A stretch of DNA of 64,000 bases from Stenotrophomonas maltophilia. Lineage in GTDB: Bacteria > Pseudomonadota > Gammaproteobacteria > Xanthomonadales > Xanthomonadaceae. A program made the position numbers and the translations under genes. Location: positions 1 to 64,000 of the forward strand of contig NZ_RXLZ01000017.1 of NCBI RefSeq assembly GCF_003970865.1. The letters are read 5' to 3'. The notes beneath the pieces were generated by a model, which had not been told where the DNA came from, made no database searches, and worked only from the letters and a program-made list of their open reading frames with translations. Shown here piece after piece: positions 26,383 through 36,910 of this stretch; position 1 is the first letter of the stretch, and the number at the start of each line of letters is the position of its first letter.

Positions 26383-27009
26383 TTACTGCGCCTTCTGGAT
26401 CACCGCACACGCCAGGCGCGCGCCGGCGTTGCCGGTCGGCTGGGTCTTGTAGTCGTCCGCATCGGCGTGGACGATCAGGCCACGGCCGATGATGTCGAAG
26501 TCATCACCCTTGCCGATGTTGACGTTGCTCGACACCGGGCCGTCGATGGTGGCCACGCCCTTGTCGTCGGCCTTGATGTTGGGCATGTCGCCGCCGTGGT
26601 GCGGATCGGCGGCCACGCTGCCGTGGTCCTGCTTGCCCGGGTTGAAGTGGCCACCGGCGCTCATGCCGTCCGGGGCGCTGCAGTCGCCCTTCTCGTGGAT
26701 GTGGAAGCCGTGTTCGCTACCCGGCTTCAGGCCACTGATCTGGCCGGTCACGTGGACCTTGCCGTCAACCAGCTTGAAGGTGACGCTGCCCTTGGTCTCG
26801 TTGCCCTGGGTCGGTGCCAGCTCGGCCGTGGCCGAGGCATCGGCAACCGGTGCAGCCGCCGGGGCCGGCGTTGCAGCCGGTTCGGTGGTGGCGCCGTCGG
26901 CCGGAGCGGCCGGCGGGGTTTCAGCCTGCGGCGCGGCCGGCTGCTGGTTGCAGGCCGCCAGGCCCAGAGCAGCAATGGCTGCGAACAGCGAAGTGTGGAT
27001 CAAACGCAT
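26383..27009 (-). CDS. sodC: Cu,Zn superoxide dismutase lipoprotein (first of a tandem pair)
   Basis: A 208-residue protein from ATG 27009. Lipobox L-A-A-C is followed by a long Ala/Pro/Thr linker. The SodC core has copper/zinc ligands in G-F-H-I-H-E-K-G-D-C, G-G-H-F-N-P, H-H-G-G-D-M and V-H-A-D-A-D-D, and the C-terminal partner cysteine is in L-A-C-A-V. It dismutates superoxide in the periplasm. The second sodC lies 31 bases upstream on the same strand, so the pair is probably one transcript. Confidence 0.93.
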   Translation of the reverse strand: MRLIHTSLFAAIAALGLAACNQQPAAPQAETPPAAPADGATTEPAATPAPAAAPVADASATAELAPTQGNETKGSVTFKLVDGKVHVTGQISGLKPGSEHGFHIHEKGDCSAPDGMSAGGHFNPGKQDHGSVAADPHHGGDMPNIKADDKGVATIDGPVSSNVNIGKGDDFDIIGRGLIVHADADDYKTQPTGNAGARLACAVIQKAQ

Positions 27010-27040
27010 GGAATCTCTCCCTGGATGGTGCCTGCAGTGA

Positions 27041-27610
27041 TCAGCGGACAACCCGGATCACGCCACAGGCGATGCGGACGCCGGCATTGCCGGCGGGCTG
27101 GCTGCGATAGTCGTCGGCGTTGGCATGCACGACCAGTGCACGTCCGGCGATATCGGTGGCGGCGCCTCCGCCAAGGGTAACGCCCTTGAGGTGGATATCG
27201 ACGTTGGCGCGGCCCTGAGCGTCGGCACGCAGATTGTCCATGTCGCCCAGGTGGTGCTTGCCGGTGCCGGCGCGACCATGCGCAGCGCCACCGGGATTGA
27301 AGTGATTGCCGGCACTGCTGGCATCCACCGCGCTGCAGTCGCCGCGCTCGTGGATGTGGAAGCCGGCCTGCTGCATCGGCTGCAGGCCACCGATCAGGCC
27401 AGTGATGTGGATGCCACCGGGCTCCACCATCAGCGCGATGCGGCCACTGACGATGCTGGCCGAGGCCGGCGACAGATTGGCCTCGCCCTGTTTCGCGGCG
27501 CTGACCACGGTCGGCGGTGGCGGGGTGGGCTCGGCCTTCTTCGGCGCACTGCCACAGGCAGACAGCAGCACGGCGGCGGACAACGGCAGGATGGCAAAGG
27601 ACAGACGCAT
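27041..27610 (-). CDS. sodC: Cu,Zn superoxide dismutase lipoprotein (second of a tandem pair)
   Basis: A 189-residue protein from ATG 27610, with lipobox L-L-S-A-C and a short proline-rich linker. All ligand motifs are intact (F-H-I-H-E-R-G-D-C, N-H-F-N-P, H-H-L-G-D-M, V-H-A-N-A-D-D). It is clearly diverged from its neighbour in linker and loop (A-A-H-G-R-A-G-T-G-K), so the duplication is old rather than recent. It is the upstream member of the pair. Confidence 0.92.
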   Translation of the reverse strand: MRLSFAILPLSAAVLLSACGSAPKKAEPTPPPPTVVSAAKQGEANLSPASASIVSGRIALMVEPGGIHITGLIGGLQPMQQAGFHIHERGDCSAVDASSAGNHFNPGGAAHGRAGTGKHHLGDMDNLRADAQGRANVDIHLKGVTLGGGAATDIAGRALVVHANADDYRSQPAGNAGVRIACGVIRVVR

Positions 27611-27703
27611 CGAAGACTCCTTGCAGGTGACACTACGGACGGCATCGTCCATGAACGATCAACGGTTCGGCAAGCGGGCGCGAGGATCGCGTGCAGGGAC
27701 CGT

Positions 27704-29144
<1,441 letters not shown>

Positions 29145-29152
<8 letters not shown>

Positions 29153-30224
29153 CGCGCGGGGCCTCCTCGGCCGGGGCGGCGCCGCTGACGATCGGCAGCA
29201 GCAGGGTGAACACGGTATGGCCCGGGCGCGAGCGATAGGTCAGCGTGCCGCGATGCTCACGCGCCACCTGCTGGGCCAGCGCCAGGCCCAGGCCAGTGCC
29301 TTCGGCGCGGCCACTGACCAGCGGCAGGAACAGGTGCTCGGCCAGCTCCTCAGGCACGCCACGGCCGTCGTCGGCGATCTCCAGGCGCAACGCCAAGGTG
29401 TGCAGCTGCTCGGCGATGCGCACGCCATGCTCCACGCGGGTGCGCAGGGTGATGCTGCCGGCGCCGGCCTGGATCGCGTTGCGCACCAGGTTCCAGACCG
29501 CCTGGGTGAGGCGGTCGGCGTCGCCATGGAATTCGGGAATGCTGGGGTCGTAGTCGCGCTGCAGGCGTACCGCCCAGCCGGCCTCGTTCTCGGCCAGGCG
29601 CAGCACGCGTTCCAGCGCGGCATGGATGTTCAGTTCGGCATGCGGCGCGGCCGGGGCCGGCGACAGCAGCTGGTCGAGCAGGCCGTTGAGGCGCTCGATC
29701 TCCGAGCCGATCAGTTCGATCAGCTCGCGTTCGCTGGCGTCGCGCTGGGCCGCGCGGCGGGCCAGCAGCTGGGCCGCGCCCTTCAGCCCGGCCAACGGGT
29801 TGCGCAGCTCGTGGGCCAGCCCCTTCAGCGCCGCACTGAGCGCGCTGGGCAGGGCCTGGGTCGGGTCGAGCCCGGGGAATTCGTCGACCGGATGCGCCTC
29901 CAGCAGCCAGCCGCCATCGTCGCGGCGGCTCATCCAGCCCTCGGCGAAGCGCGGGGCCTCGCCGGGCACCGCCAGCGCCAGTCGGTTCAGACGCAGGCTG
30001 TCGCGCTCATCGCGGGCCAGGAAATGGGCCAGTGCCTCGCCCTGCACTTCCAGTGCGGCCAGCGGCCGGCCCAGCAGGCGCCGGGCGCTGACGCCCAGCC
30101 AGCGGGCGAAGGCGGGATTGCAGCCGGCAATGCAGCCATCGGCCCCGGCCCAGGCCAGCGGCGTGCCCAGGGCATCGAGGGACGGCGGGGGTGCGGGGTC
30201 GGACATTGCACCAATGTAGTGCAA
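29145..30224 (-). CDS. ntrB: Nitrogen-sensing histidine kinase NtrB
   Basis: A 359-residue soluble kinase with an N-terminal PAS domain (about 10-110), the phospho-acceptor box L-A-H-E-L-R-N-P-L-A-G, and an ATPase domain with D-D-G-R-G-V and G-T-G-L-G-L-A-L-A. There is no transmembrane helix, as expected. It phosphorylates or dephosphorylates NtrC under control of PII/GlnK. It forms an overlapping pair with ntrC, but is separated by about 16 kb from glnA-glnK-amtB. Confidence 0.95.
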
Positions 30225-30229
30225 AACGC

Positions 30230-30282
30230 GGATCCGGAGTCGGATCCCTTTCCGTCAGGAAAGGGCTCTGACCCCGGCGGGG
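30230..30282. repeat. Palindromic stretch upstream of ntrB
   Basis: GGATCCGGAGTCGGATCC and CCTTTCC-GTCA-GGAAAGG form two hairpins, followed by CCCCGGCGGGG. They look like a dispersed palindrome of a type other than GTAG. Confidence 0.5.
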
Positions 30283-30287
30283 CAGCG

Positions 30288-30602
30288 TTACACTGGGTAG
30301 CCGGTGGCTTCCCGGGCCTTCTTCCAGGCGCTTTCGAATTCGCGCGCGCTGATCTCGTCATCTTCGTCGAAATCCAGGAACGACACCGGCTGGTCGGCCA
30401 GCAGGAAGCGGTCGTCGCTGTGGGCGTGCTCGTCGGCCCAGACCATCTTGGTGCCGTAGATTTCCACCTGGCGCACGATCTTCTCGCCGCGCGCTTCCAT
30501 CAGCACGTTGCCCTTGCCCAGGCCCGATTCGGCCCAGTGCTTGTAGTACTTCTTTGCGGCGGATTTCGCGCCGGGTTTTGCGTTGTGCTTTGCGTAGGTC
30601 AT
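30288..30602 (-). CDS. Conserved hypothetical protein
   Basis: A 104-residue soluble protein from ATG 30602 (M-T-Y-A-K-H-N-A-K). The N-terminal 25 residues are basic. The body has E-A-R-G-E-K-I-V-R-Q-V-E-I-Y-G and an acidic loop D-F-D-E-D-D-E-I-S. I do not recognise a family. It is 63 bases upstream of ntrB's start in the opposite sense of reading order (on the same strand, downstream of ntrB's promoter region would be shared), and downstream of mltA's divergent neighbourhood no operon is evident. Confidence 0.6.
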   Translation of the reverse strand: MTYAKHNAKPGAKSAAKKYYKHWAESGLGKGNVLMEARGEKIVRQVEIYGTKMVWADEHAHSDDRFLLADQPVSFLDFDEDDEISAREFESAWKKAREATGYPV

Positions 30603-30674
30603 TGCAGAGGTCCTGGCCGCAGGCGCGGCCGGAAAGTTCGGAATGGCGCCATTATCAGGCATCCGGGGGCCAAC

Positions 30675-31832
30675 CTACTGCGGCAGCGCCACGCCCTTCG
30701 GCCACAGCATCCAGATATTGCCCTTCTGCTTCATGTCGCCGGCCAGCTTGCCGGCGGCATCGCCGCTGCCCCAGTACAGGTCGGCGCGCACTTCACCGGC
30801 AATGGCACCGCCGGTGTCCTGTGCGGCGACCGGGCGCACCACCGGGCTGCCGTCCGGGCGTGTGGTGGACAGCCACAGCAGGCTGCCCAGCGGCACCACG
30901 GTGCGGTCCACCGCCACGCTGTAACCGGCGGTCAGCGGCACGTTCAGTGAACCGCGCGGGCCTTCCGGGCTGTCCGGGTTGCGCACGAAGAACACGTAGC
31001 TGGGATTGCTGCGCAGCAGTTCCGGCACGCGCGCGGGATTGGCCCGGGCCCAGGCGCGGATCGCGTCCATGGTGACGTCTTCCTTCTTCAGCTGGCCCTG
31101 GTCCACCAGCCAGCGGCCGATGGCGCGATAGGGGTGGCCGTTCTGTTCCGCATAGGCCAGCCGCACCTGCTTGCCATCGGCCAGGCGCACGCGGCCGGAC
31201 CCCTGGATCTGCAGCAACTGCAGGTCCATCGGGTCGGTCAGCCAGGCCAGCACCGTCGCCTTGGCGCCCTTGGTCGCGATGGTGCCGGCATCGTCATAGG
31301 GCTTGAGCACCTTGCCTTCGACGCGCCCGCGCAGGCGCTTGCCCTTCAGCTCCGGGTAGAGGCTCTCCAGCTGCACCACCACCAGATCATCCGGCGTGCC
31401 GTAGACCGGCACCGTGGCCTTGGCGGTACGGGTGAGGCTGCCGGGGTAGATCGGTTCGTAGTAGCCGGTAATGAGCCCGTCGGCCTGGTGGCCGCCGGCA
31501 CGCAGCGCGTAGACATCGAGGTCGCGCTGCAGGAACTGGCGGATCGCGGCCGGGTCCTTGTCCGCCACCGTCGCGGCGGTGGCGCAGGGTTTGGCCCAGA
31601 CCGCATCGTTCTTCAGGCGGGTGCAGCTGCTGCGCCAGGCAACGAAGCCGGCCTGCAGGTCGCTGTCGGAGACCGGCGGCAATGCGCTCCATGCGGCCTT
31701 GGCGTAGGTGGCCGTGGGCTTCGGTACTGCCGGGCCTTCAGGGCGGGTGCCCGTGGTGGAGCAGCCGGCGAGCACGGCCAGCGCAAGAAGGCTCAAGCTC
31801 GTGCGGTTCAGGGGGGCGATGATGTCTTTCAT
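30675..31832 (-). CDS. mltA: Membrane-bound lytic murein transglycosylase A
   Basis: A 385-residue protein from ATG 31832, chosen because it begins a signal peptide with lipobox V-L-A-G-C. The MltA domain includes T-G-Y-Y-E-P and Y-R-A-I-G-R. The C-terminal 3D domain carries A-A-Q-D-T-G-G-A-I, with the catalytic Asp, and D-L-Y-W-G. It cleaves glycan strands with formation of 1,6-anhydro-muramyl ends, in the outer membrane's inner leaflet. The muropeptides so made are substrates for AmpD-type amidases such as the one at 36 kb. Confidence 0.94.
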   Translation of the reverse strand: MKDIIAPLNRTSLSLLALAVLAGCSTTGTRPEGPAVPKPTATYAKAAWSALPPVSDSDLQAGFVAWRSSCTRLKNDAVWAKPCATAATVADKDPAAIRQFLQRDLDVYALRAGGHQADGLITGYYEPIYPGSLTRTAKATVPVYGTPDDLVVVQLESLYPELKGKRLRGRVEGKVLKPYDDAGTIATKGAKATVLAWLTDPMDLQLLQIQGSGRVRLADGKQVRLAYAEQNGHPYRAIGRWLVDQGQLKKEDVTMDAIRAWARANPARVPELLRSNPSYVFFVRNPDSPEGPRGSLNVPLTAGYSVAVDRTVVPLGSLLWLSTTRPDGSPVVRPVAAQDTGGAIAGEVRADLYWGSGDAAGKLAGDMKQKGNIWMLWPKGVALPQ

Positions 31833-31896
31833 TACCCCAATGTAGAGGAAATGGCTCAGCGCCGGACCGTCGGGGATCCGGCGCCACGCTCTCCCT

Positions 31897-33408
31897 TCAG
31901 CGTCCGCCGCCTCCCAGCAGGCCACTGTTGCTGGTGGCGAACACCGGCGGCGGCACGTCCAGCACGGCATCGTTCACGGCGCGGCCGGCCAGGAAGTCGA
32001 CGATGCTGCGTGCAATGGCAGGATTGCCCACCCACAGCTCGTGATGATGGCTGGCATTGCGTACCAGCAGCGAGCGGCCGTTGCTGAAACCGGGACGCAG
32101 CGCGTCGGCATTGGCTGGCGGCGTGCGCCCATCCAGAGTTCCGCTGATGAACAGCACCGGCACGTCGCTGCGCAGCGGCCCGCGGAAGGATTCGCCCAGA
32201 TCGGCCAGGCCCAGGCCGTTGCCGATGGCGGGGAACGGGAAGTTCAGGGCGTTGCCGAACAGGCTTTCGCGCGCCTGCGCCTCTACCCGTGCCAGGCGTT
32301 GCGGGCTCTGCCCGGAGGCCACATCCATGGCCAGCCCCATCGCCGGGTACTGGGCGAACTGCGCACGCACGATCAGTACCAGGTCGGCCATCGGATCGTA
32401 ATTGCCGCGCTCGGCCTCGCGCAGGACCAGCGGCAGCCACTGCTGGGTATGCCGTTGGCCAAGGGCATTGGCCATCAGGATCTGCGCATCGAATTCACCG
32501 ATGGTCACCTGGCGACCGTCATGCATGCGGCTGCGACCCTGTCGCGGCTGCTCATGCAATGCCTGCAGCACACGCTTTGCCGATCCGGCCAGATCGTCGA
32601 AGCCGTCCTTGCGGGCCAGTGGCGCCAGTTCCTGCAGCAAGGCATCGCTGCTGAGCGGCAGCTTCAACGTGTCATCGGGGCCTTCGGTGCCCATCAGCAC
32701 CACGCGTTCCAGGCCCTTGCCGTGCAGGCGCACCGTCGCAAGCGCCAGGTGGGTGCCGTAACTCATGCCCCACACGCTGATCCTGGGCACACCCAGTGCG
32801 CGCCGCAGATCATCCAGGTCATCGGCACTCTCTGCGGTGGTATAGGCGCCCAGATCGACGCCCGCCTGGCGCCAGAACGCCACGCACTTGGCAGCCGTCG
32901 CCTGCAATGCGGCCAGGGCCGCATCGTGCTGCAGCGGTTGGCCATCGTCGAAGCGGGTTTCATGCGGACACTCCGGCGGCGGTTCAGACAGGCCGGCACC
33001 ACGCTGATCGAGCAGCAGCACGTCGGCTTCGCGCCGGACCTGGTCGAACACCGGCCAGCGCGGACCGCGCGCGGTATCGATGCCGGAACCACCCGGACCA
33101 CCGGCCAGATAGACCACGGGGGCGCTTCGGCCAGTGCTGCCGGTTGCACGCAGGCGTACCACTTTCAGCCGCATGCGCGGCCCATCCGGCTCGCTGTGCC
33201 GGCGCGGCACATCCAGCACGGCGATCTCTGCAGGGATGGCGCCATGTGCTTTGGTCTGCAGTGTGTACGGCTCGAACGCCAATGCCGTAGGCGTGGCCTG
33301 CACCGGCATGACCGCCGCGAACGCCAGGCAGAACGTGGCCGCCGTGGCGATCAAGGCAGAGCGACGAGGAGGGTGACTGCTGGACGATGTGCAGGCGTTG
33401 CGGCTCAT
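31897..33408 (-). CDS. Exported alpha/beta hydrolase, prolyl/tripeptidyl aminopeptidase type (S33, TAP-like C terminus)
   Basis: A 503-residue protein. The start at 33408 has GGAG 7 bases upstream and begins a twin-arginine-free Sec signal (P-R-R-S-A-L-I-A-T to V-Q-A). The oxyanion region is Y-L-A-G-G-P-G-G-S, followed by L-L-D-Q-R-G-A-G-L-S, the nucleophile elbow G-M-S-Y-G-T-H, a late D-G-R-T-P and a His-rich S-H-H-H-E-L-W. It is probably a periplasmic peptidase. It is divergent from the LytS-type kinase, with 118 bases between starts, so the two may share a control region. Confidence 0.82.
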   Translation of the reverse strand: MSRNACTSSSSHPPRRSALIATAATFCLAFAAVMPVQATPTALAFEPYTLQTKAHGAIPAEIAVLDVPRRHSEPDGPRMRLKVVRLRATGSTGRSAPVVYLAGGPGGSGIDTARGPRWPVFDQVRREADVLLLDQRGAGLSEPPPECPHETRFDDGQPLQHDAALAALQATAAKCVAFWRQAGVDLGAYTTAESADDLDDLRRALGVPRISVWGMSYGTHLALATVRLHGKGLERVVLMGTEGPDDTLKLPLSSDALLQELAPLARKDGFDDLAGSAKRVLQALHEQPRQGRSRMHDGRQVTIGEFDAQILMANALGQRHTQQWLPLVLREAERGNYDPMADLVLIVRAQFAQYPAMGLAMDVASGQSPQRLARVEAQARESLFGNALNFPFPAIGNGLGLADLGESFRGPLRSDVPVLFISGTLDGRTPPANADALRPGFSNGRSLLVRNASHHHELWVGNPAIARSIVDFLAGRAVNDAVLDVPPPVFATSNSGLLGGGGR

Positions 33409-33526
33409 GGTGGGCTCCAAAGGAAGGACGTGCGTGGCCAGCATCGGGTCGATCGCGGGGCTGCCGAGGCGCCCGCCTGCCGAACGTCTCCAGAAGGCGG
33501 TCCAATGGCTCCACGCAACCGATACG

Positions 33527-35245
33527 ATGGCCACCATGCAGATCACACGAACCCTGGCTGTCCTTGCTGTCCTGCTTGCGGCCGTGGCGGCGTGGCTGAT
33601 CGTGTCGACACCCCCCGCCTGCGTGATGTTCGTGCAGGGGGCGCAGATGGCACCTGCGGACGCCGGGGCGTCCAGCACCCTGCCTGCGCGGCCGCCGCAG
33701 GACCTGGACTGGCGGCCGCTGGACCAGCAGCGGCTGGCGCAGTGGCGCGGCCCGTACTGGCTGCGCTGGCAGGTGCCGGCGTCAAGCGGCACCGACGATC
33801 ATGGCCGTACGTTGCGGCTGTCACTGCGCGCTGCCAGCCAGCTGTACTGGAACGGCACGCCCTGGATCAGTAATGGCGTCGTGGGCCGCACCGCTGAAGA
33901 AGAACAACCGGGACGTATCGACCTTGTCCACGTGCTTCCCCCCGCTTCTGGCAATGCCACCGATGAGCTGGTCGTGCTTGCATCCAGCCAGCGACAACAT
34001 TTCACCCTGCACGGCGCCGACGCGATGGCGCTGATCGCGCCCGCCGCCGTGCTGTATGGCCAGATCATCCTGCCGTGGTTGATCGCTGCTTTCGCCACGG
34101 GAGCATTGGCGGCGGCGTGCCTGTATTTCCTGGCGGTCCTGCGCGGCCAGACCCGCACGCCCGGCACGCGCCTGCTGTTGGCACTGGGCGTGGTGGGGCT
34201 GGCGTTGCCGGTGGTGGAAGCGTGGCGCTCCCTGCTGGGCTATGACTACCCGTGGCATGGCCCGCGCCTGATTGCACTGCTGGCGTTGCACGTAGCCGCG
34301 GCGGCACTGCTGCCAGCCTATCTGGCGCGGCGGTTCCAGGTGATGGTGCCGCGTGCCGCGAGCTTCGCTTATCTGTCAGTGATCGTGGCGCTCGCCATCA
34401 TCCTGCCCGGCTTCGATACGCGCTCGGCCGCAGTGCTGTTGCTGAGCCTGCTCGCTTCAGTGTGGCTGCTGTTGCGTGCGCGCGGCGACACAGAGGATCG
34501 ATGGCCGATCCTGGCCCTGCTGCTGGTCGGCCTGCTGGCGTTGCTGGTCGCGCGCGGCGCTTTCCTTGACGGGCCGTACTTCCTGCTGCTGGCGGTGCTG
34601 ATGGTGTTCCTGCTGCTGCGTCACGCGGCACAGCTGCAGGCATTGGACCGGCACAACGCGTTGCTGCGTGAAGAGCGCGCACGGCTTTCATTGCAGTTGC
34701 TGCAGCGAGGCATCCAGCCACATTGGCTGATGAACACCCTTACAAGCCTGCAGGAACTGATCGAACAGGCACCACAGCGCGCGAGCCGCCTGGTGGAATC
34801 GCTGGCCGATCAGTTCGATCGCCTGCGCGACAGCAGCAGCCGACAGAGCATTCCCCTGCAGGACGAGTTGGCCCTGTGCCGCAGCCATCTGGACATCGTT
34901 GGCCAGTCGCTGGGCCAGCCGCTGCTGCTGGAGGTGGAGGGCGAAGACGCGCCGCTATCGCTGCCACCCGGCATCCTGCATGCGCAGGTGGAGAACGCGC
35001 TGACCCACGCCGGCGCGCTGGCGTGCGTGCAGCACCCGTTCCGTCTGCGCGTGCAACGCGACGATGACCGTTGGGTGCTGGAACTGCACAGCGCGCGCGG
35101 CTCATCCTCGCACCGCGGTCGCGGCACGGGCACGCGTTACATCGAAGCCAGCCTGGCTGCTGCAAGTCCCGACGGATGGAACTTCGTGCAGGGCATCGAC
35201 GGCAACCAGTGGTGCGGACGGATCGAGCTGACATGCGCATCCTGA
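33527..35245 (+). CDS. LytS/YehU-type membrane histidine kinase
   Basis: A 572-residue protein from ATG 33527 (ATG 33536 is possible). An N-terminal anchor is followed by a periplasmic beta-rich 7TMR-DISM-like sensor (about 40-165), then seven to eight transmembrane helices (about 170-370). The His_kinase box is I-Q-P-H-W-L-M-N-T-L with H399. The ATPase part keeps Q-V-E-N-A-L-T-H, while the G boxes are weak (R-G-T-G-T-R-Y). It is paired with the LytTR regulator that overlaps its end by 13 bases. Confidence 0.85.
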   Translation: MATMQITRTLAVLAVLLAAVAAWLIVSTPPACVMFVQGAQMAPADAGASSTLPARPPQDLDWRPLDQQRLAQWRGPYWLRWQVPASSGTDDHGRTLRLSLRAASQLYWNGTPWISNGVVGRTAEEEQPGRIDLVHVLPPASGNATDELVVLASSQRQHFTLHGADAMALIAPAAVLYGQIILPWLIAAFATGALAAACLYFLAVLRGQTRTPGTRLLLALGVVGLALPVVEAWRSLLGYDYPWHGPRLIALLALHVAAAALLPAYLARRFQVMVPRAASFAYLSVIVALAIILPGFDTRSAAVLLLSLLASVWLLLRARGDTEDRWPILALLLVGLLALLVARGAFLDGPYFLLLAVLMVFLLLRHAAQLQALDRHNALLREERARLSLQLLQRGIQPHWLMNTLTSLQELIEQAPQRASRLVESLADQFDRLRDSSSRQSIPLQDELALCRSHLDIVGQSLGQPLLLEVEGEDAPLSLPPGILHAQVENALTHAGALACVQHPFRLRVQRDDDRWVLELHSARGSSSHRGRGTGTRYIEASLAAASPDGWNFVQGIDGNQWCGRIELTCAS

Positions 35246-35934
35246 TCGTCGAGGACGAACCGCTGGTACGCCAGCGCCTGCAGCGGCTGTGCGCCGAGCT
35301 GGCAGGTACGCGCGCGCGCTTCGATGCCGTGGCCGATCTGGAGGCAGCCGGCGACCGCTTGCAGCGCAATGTCTATGACGGCCTGCTGCTGGACCTCAAC
35401 CTTGGGGGCGAGGACGGTTTCGAACTGCTGCGGCGTGCGGTAGCCGGCCGCTACCAGTGCATAGTGGTGTCGGCCCACCGTGATCGTGCGCTGCAGGCGT
35501 TTGAACACGGTGTACTCGACTTCGTTCCCAAGCCGTTTTCGCGCGAACGCCTTGGCCAGGCGCTGGAACGCTTGTTGGGTATCGGCGGTACGCGTTCAGG
35601 CAGGGCACGTTACCTGGGCATCTGGCGCGCGCAGGGAACGGCAACCGTCGAGCTCTCGGAGGTGATGTGGATCGCGGCGGACGGCGACTACAGCCAGGTG
35701 CGCATGCGCGATGGCCGCAGCGAACTACATGACAAATCGCTGGCCGCGCTGGCCAACGTGCTGCCTGCGGATTTCGTCCGCTGCCATCGATCGCATCTGG
35801 TCAACCTGCGGCACGTGCGTACGCTGCATGCCGGTTCCGGCAGCCGCTACTGGCTGGTGTTGAGCGATGGCAGCGAGCTGGCCGTGGGCCGCGCGCATGT
35901 CGTGGCGCTACGCGATGCGCTGGGACTGGGGTGA
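35233..35934 (+). CDS. LytTR-family response regulator
   Basis: A 233-residue protein from ATG 35233, inside the last codons of the kinase gene. The receiver has D54 in L-L-L-D-L-N and K-P-F near residue 105. The C-terminal LytTR DNA-binding domain contains V-M-W-I-A-A-D-G-D-Y and F-V-R-C-H-R-S-H-L-V-N. Regulators of this class control peptidase, autolysis or nutrient-transport genes. The divergent peptidase gene at 31897-33408 is a candidate target. Confidence 0.9.
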   Translation: MRILIVEDEPLVRQRLQRLCAELAGTRARFDAVADLEAAGDRLQRNVYDGLLLDLNLGGEDGFELLRRAVAGRYQCIVVSAHRDRALQAFEHGVLDFVPKPFSRERLGQALERLLGIGGTRSGRARYLGIWRAQGTATVELSEVMWIAADGDYSQVRMRDGRSELHDKSLAALANVLPADFVRCHRSHLVNLRHVRTLHAGSGSRYWLVLSDGSELAVGRAHVVALRDALGLG

Positions 35935-35946
35935 TCGCCGGAGGAT

Positions 35947-35968
35947 GCCAGGCATGGCCTGGCGCTAC
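35947..35968. repeat. SMAG-type palindrome
   Basis: GCCAGGC/GCCTGGC stem ending in CTAC, between the convergent LytTR and amidase genes. Confidence 0.7.
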
Positions 35969-36022
35969 TGGGGGGCGGGAACCACATGGAAATGACTGCA
36001 CTGCGATCGCGCTGGGCGTGGG

Positions 36023-36769
36023 TCAGGGCGTCTGCAGCAGCAGCGAGTGCAGGATGCGGGCGTCCTCGGCATCCAGCGTCTTCGGCAGGTCGTCGCGGCC
36101 ACGGAAGCGGCGATGGAACGCGGCGATGGTGGCCTCGCGGTTGTCCAGCGGATAACCGAGGCGGGCCAGCGCATTCCACGCATCGAAGCCTTCCGGTGCA
36201 GCACCATCGGCCGCGCGCGGCCAGACGCCGAACCCGGCCTCGGCCAGCTGCTGCCACGGGAAAAACCGGCTCGGATCCTGCTTGCGCGTCGGCGCCAGGT
36301 CGGCATGGCCGATCACCTGTCGCGGCGGAATGTTCAGGCGCGTGGTGAGATCGCGCAGCAGCACGATCAGCGATTCGATCTGCGCCGCACTGAACGGGCT
36401 GCGGCCATCGTTGTCGAGCTCGATGCCGATCGAGGCGGAGTTGAGATCGGTGATGGTGCCCCAGCGCCCGGCACCGGCGTGCCACGCACGGCGCTCATCA
36501 GCGACCAGCTGGTAACGATGGCCATCGGCGCCGATCAGGTAGTGCGCACTGACCGGTCCACCACTGTTGGCGGTACGCAACGTATGCAGGCTCTGCTGCA
36601 CCGATTTCTGCTCGGTGTGGTGGATGACGATGATGACCGGGGTGCGCGCGTTCTGGTTGGGTGACGGCACCCAGGTGGCGAGCGGGTTGTGCTGCACGGG
36701 CGCGGTGGCGGTGCAGGCCGAAAGGGCAAGCGCCAACAGTGTGGAAGCCAGAACGCGGGGGCTGATCAT
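36023..36769 (-). CDS. N-acetylmuramoyl-L-alanine amidase lipoprotein (AmpD/Amidase_2 type)
   Basis: A 248-residue protein from ATG 36769 with lipobox L-S-A-C (C19). The Amidase_2 domain spans about 45-180. Zinc ligands can be assigned to H50/H51 in V-I-H-H-T-E, H155 in G-H-A-D and D165 in K-Q-D-P-S. A helical C-terminal tail follows, as in AmpDh-type proteins. It would cut the MurNAc-L-Ala bond of peptidoglycan or anhydro-muropeptides in the periplasm. This is the only complete copy; its 5' part recurs at 38855-39256 and 43588-43701 among toxin remnants. It is the most downstream gene of the same-strand accessory array. Confidence 0.92.
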   Translation of the reverse strand: MISPRVLASTLLALALSACTATAPVQHNPLATWVPSPNQNARTPVIIVIHHTEQKSVQQSLHTLRTANSGGPVSAHYLIGADGHRYQLVADERRAWHAGAGRWGTITDLNSASIGIELDNDGRSPFSAAQIESLIVLLRDLTTRLNIPPRQVIGHADLAPTRKQDPSRFFPWQQLAEAGFGVWPRAADGAAPEGFDAWNALARLGYPLDNREATIAAFHRRFRGRDDLPKTLDAEDARILHSLLLQTP

Positions 36770-36910
36770 GGGCAGATTGTAACCATGGACCGCAGCCGTG
36801 GTTCGACGCAGCGTACCGATCGACATCGCCAGTGGCTCCGCAGTCCGCGTGCTGATCGCTGTGCCTGATCATGAAGATGTAGCGGATCACATCAAAAGAG
36901 CGAAGCGGCA

